A stretch of 6,318 nt of DNA from contig JASLIR010000314.1 of the NCBI GenBank assembly GCA_030152125.1, forward strand, positions 1-6,318, read 5' to 3'. The translations under genes and the position numbers were made by a program. Below the pieces are notes generated by a model. It did no database searches. It was given only the letters and a program-made list of their open reading frames with translations, and had not been told where the DNA came from. The DNA is from Alkanindiges sp. GTDB taxonomy: Bacteria; Pseudomonadota; Gammaproteobacteria; Pseudomonadales; Moraxellaceae. Of the stretch, positions 5,629-6,318 are shown piece by piece (the first letter of the stretch is position 1; each line of letters begins with the position of its first letter).

Positions 5629-6069
5629 ATGCGTTCTATCGTATTAGCCGTGGTACTGAGTGCCATTAGCATCAGCAGTTATGCTAAGGACCAGCTGGAT
5701 GGCAGCATGTGGCGTACCATTGATGATAAAACCGGCAAGCCACGCGCAACGGTACAGTTTACTGAAACGAATGGGCTTTTAAGCGCCACGGTGAAAAGCC
5801 TGGTGGACAAGAATGCCAAAACCCATTGCGAAGATTGTACAGGCAGCCTGAAAGGTGCGCCGGTGGTGGGCCTGAAAATTGTTAACAACCTGAAGCCAGT
5901 TCCTGGTGAACCCAATAGCTATGATAGCGGCACGATTATGGACCCCTATAATGGCAAGACTTACCGTTTGAAAGGGTCTGTTTCGGCGGATGGAAAAACC
6001 TTAAACCTGCGTGGCTTCATCGGTATTTCCCTGCTGGGCCGTAACCAGACCTGGCAGCGCATGGAGTAA
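5629..6069 (+). CDS. secreted DUF2147 family protein
   Basis: This complete 146-residue protein carries a signal peptide: Arg2, a hydrophobic core at 4-16, and SYA|KD with probable cleavage after Ala19. The mature protein of about 127 residues should be periplasmic. The DUF2147 pattern is clear: G25-x-x-W28, DDKTGKP (32-38), a CEDC pair (Cys67, Cys70), SGTIMDPYNGKTYR in the middle, and the hallmark RGFIGISLLGRNQTWQR ending (128-144). Members are small beta-rich proteins of unknown function. The two cysteines, three residues apart, could form a disulphide or bind metal, but this is inference. The start is supported by AAGGA (5616-5620) 8 bases upstream and by the signal peptide. It appears monocistronic with its own promoter, downstream of the 265-bp element. 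Confidence 0.93.
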   Translation: MRSIVLAVVLSAISISSYAKDQLDGSMWRTIDDKTGKPRATVQFTETNGLLSATVKSLVDKNAKTHCEDCTGSLKGAPVVGLKIVNNLKPVPGEPNSYDSGTIMDPYNGKTYRLKGSVSADGKTLNLRGFIGISLLGRNQTWQRME

Positions 6070-6110
6070 GTTTTTTTATACTGGACAAGCTTCAGTATCC
6101 TGTATTGATG

Positions 6111-6135
6111 CCTGACGGGTAGGTTGCCCCTCAGG
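6111..6135. terminator. hairpin between DUF2147 and the AraC-type gene
   Basis: CCTGA (6111-6115) pairs with TCAGG (6131-6135). After one C-C mismatch, GGG (6117-6119) pairs with CCC (6127-6129). It lies 42 bp past the DUF2147 stop and 15 bp past the stop of the opposing gene. No T-run follows on either strand, so it is a possible weak or factor-dependent bidirectional terminator. Confidence 0.3.
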
Positions 6136-6149
6136 CTCCTTCCATGTAT

Positions 6150-6318
6150 TCAGGCGTCAATGGCGAGTTGTTCTCGTGGCAACATGGCATGTTGGCGCCA
6201 TTGCAAAGGCGTAAGCTGTGTCCATTGCTTGAAGGCACGCTGGAAAGCACTTTGTTCTGAATACCCTAACAGCAGGGCAATATCGGTCAGGCTCAGGTTC
6301 TGGTCACGCAAGTATTCC
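6150..6318 (-). CDS. AraC-family transcriptional regulator, C-terminal part only
   Basis: Reading the minus strand from the window edge gives 55 residues and a TGA at 6150-6152. The first full codon is 6315-6317, and the gene continues beyond the window. The residues are the second helix-turn-helix of an AraC/XylS domain: YLRDQNLSLTDIALLLGYSE followed by QSAFQRAFKQWTQLTPLQWR. The GYSEQSAFQRAFKQW and TPLQWR blocks are diagnostic of the family. A short tail of about 15 residues follows. The effector domain lies outside the window, so ligand and targets cannot be judged. The gene is convergent with DUF2147, so it is not placed to share a promoter with it. Confidence 0.93.
   Translation of the reverse strand, partial: EYLRDQNLSLTDIALLLGYSEQSAFQRAFKQWTQLTPLQWRQHAMLPREQLAIDA

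Noticed and set aside
6071..6098. T7 run plus ATACTG/CAGTAT hairpin as a DUF2147 terminator
   Set aside because: The T-run precedes the hairpin instead of following it, and on the other strand it reads as A's. Neither strand has the hairpin-then-T order of an intrinsic terminator.

Overview
This looks like chromosomal DNA of a gammaproteobacterium with roughly balanced base composition. The main evidence is the proteobacterial-type UvrC, including its four-cysteine motif. LysR and AraC regulators, an SDR reductase, a lipase-like hydrolase and a DUF2147 exported protein are all common in that group. I cannot name a genus from this sequence alone.

Layout, left to right. The window opens inside uvrC (+), which lacks about its first 109 codons and ends at 1464. 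A short gap with tandem TATAAT boxes leads to a small SpoIIAA-like (STAS/SEC14) protein (+, 1581-1964). Its end converges closely on a LysR-type regulator (-, 1975-2895). A 220-bp divergent control region separates lysR from an extended SDR reductase of the dihydroflavonol-4-reductase/aldehyde reductase type (+, 3116-4180). This region holds a consensus -35 for lysR, a perfect TTGCAG-N5-CTGCAA dyad and a strong SDR ribosome binding site. The SDR gene converges on an HSL-family alpha/beta hydrolase (-, 4269-5186), and a stable hairpin lies between the two stop codons. A 442-bp gene-free stretch follows, then a secreted DUF2147 protein (+, 5629-6069). The window ends in the C-terminal part of an AraC-family regulator (-, 6150 to the edge).

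The most unusual part is the gene-free stretch between the hydrolase and DUF2147 genes. Positions 5259-5523 form a 265-bp non-coding element with 22-bp terminal inverted repeats (19 of 22 matching). Two further imperfect palindromes of about 100 bp each are nested inside. On one strand it could fold as a terminal stem carrying two long side arms, a T- or Y-shaped structure. It is best described as a MITE-like, non-autonomous mobile element, and I do not recognise its family.

Functionally, uvrC is housekeeping nucleotide excision repair. The lysR/SDR pair looks like a regulator with its divergent target, probably reducing a carbonyl compound. The neighbouring esterase may share a substrate pathway, but this is inferred only from proximity. 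The SpoIIAA-like and DUF2147 proteins have no assigned function.
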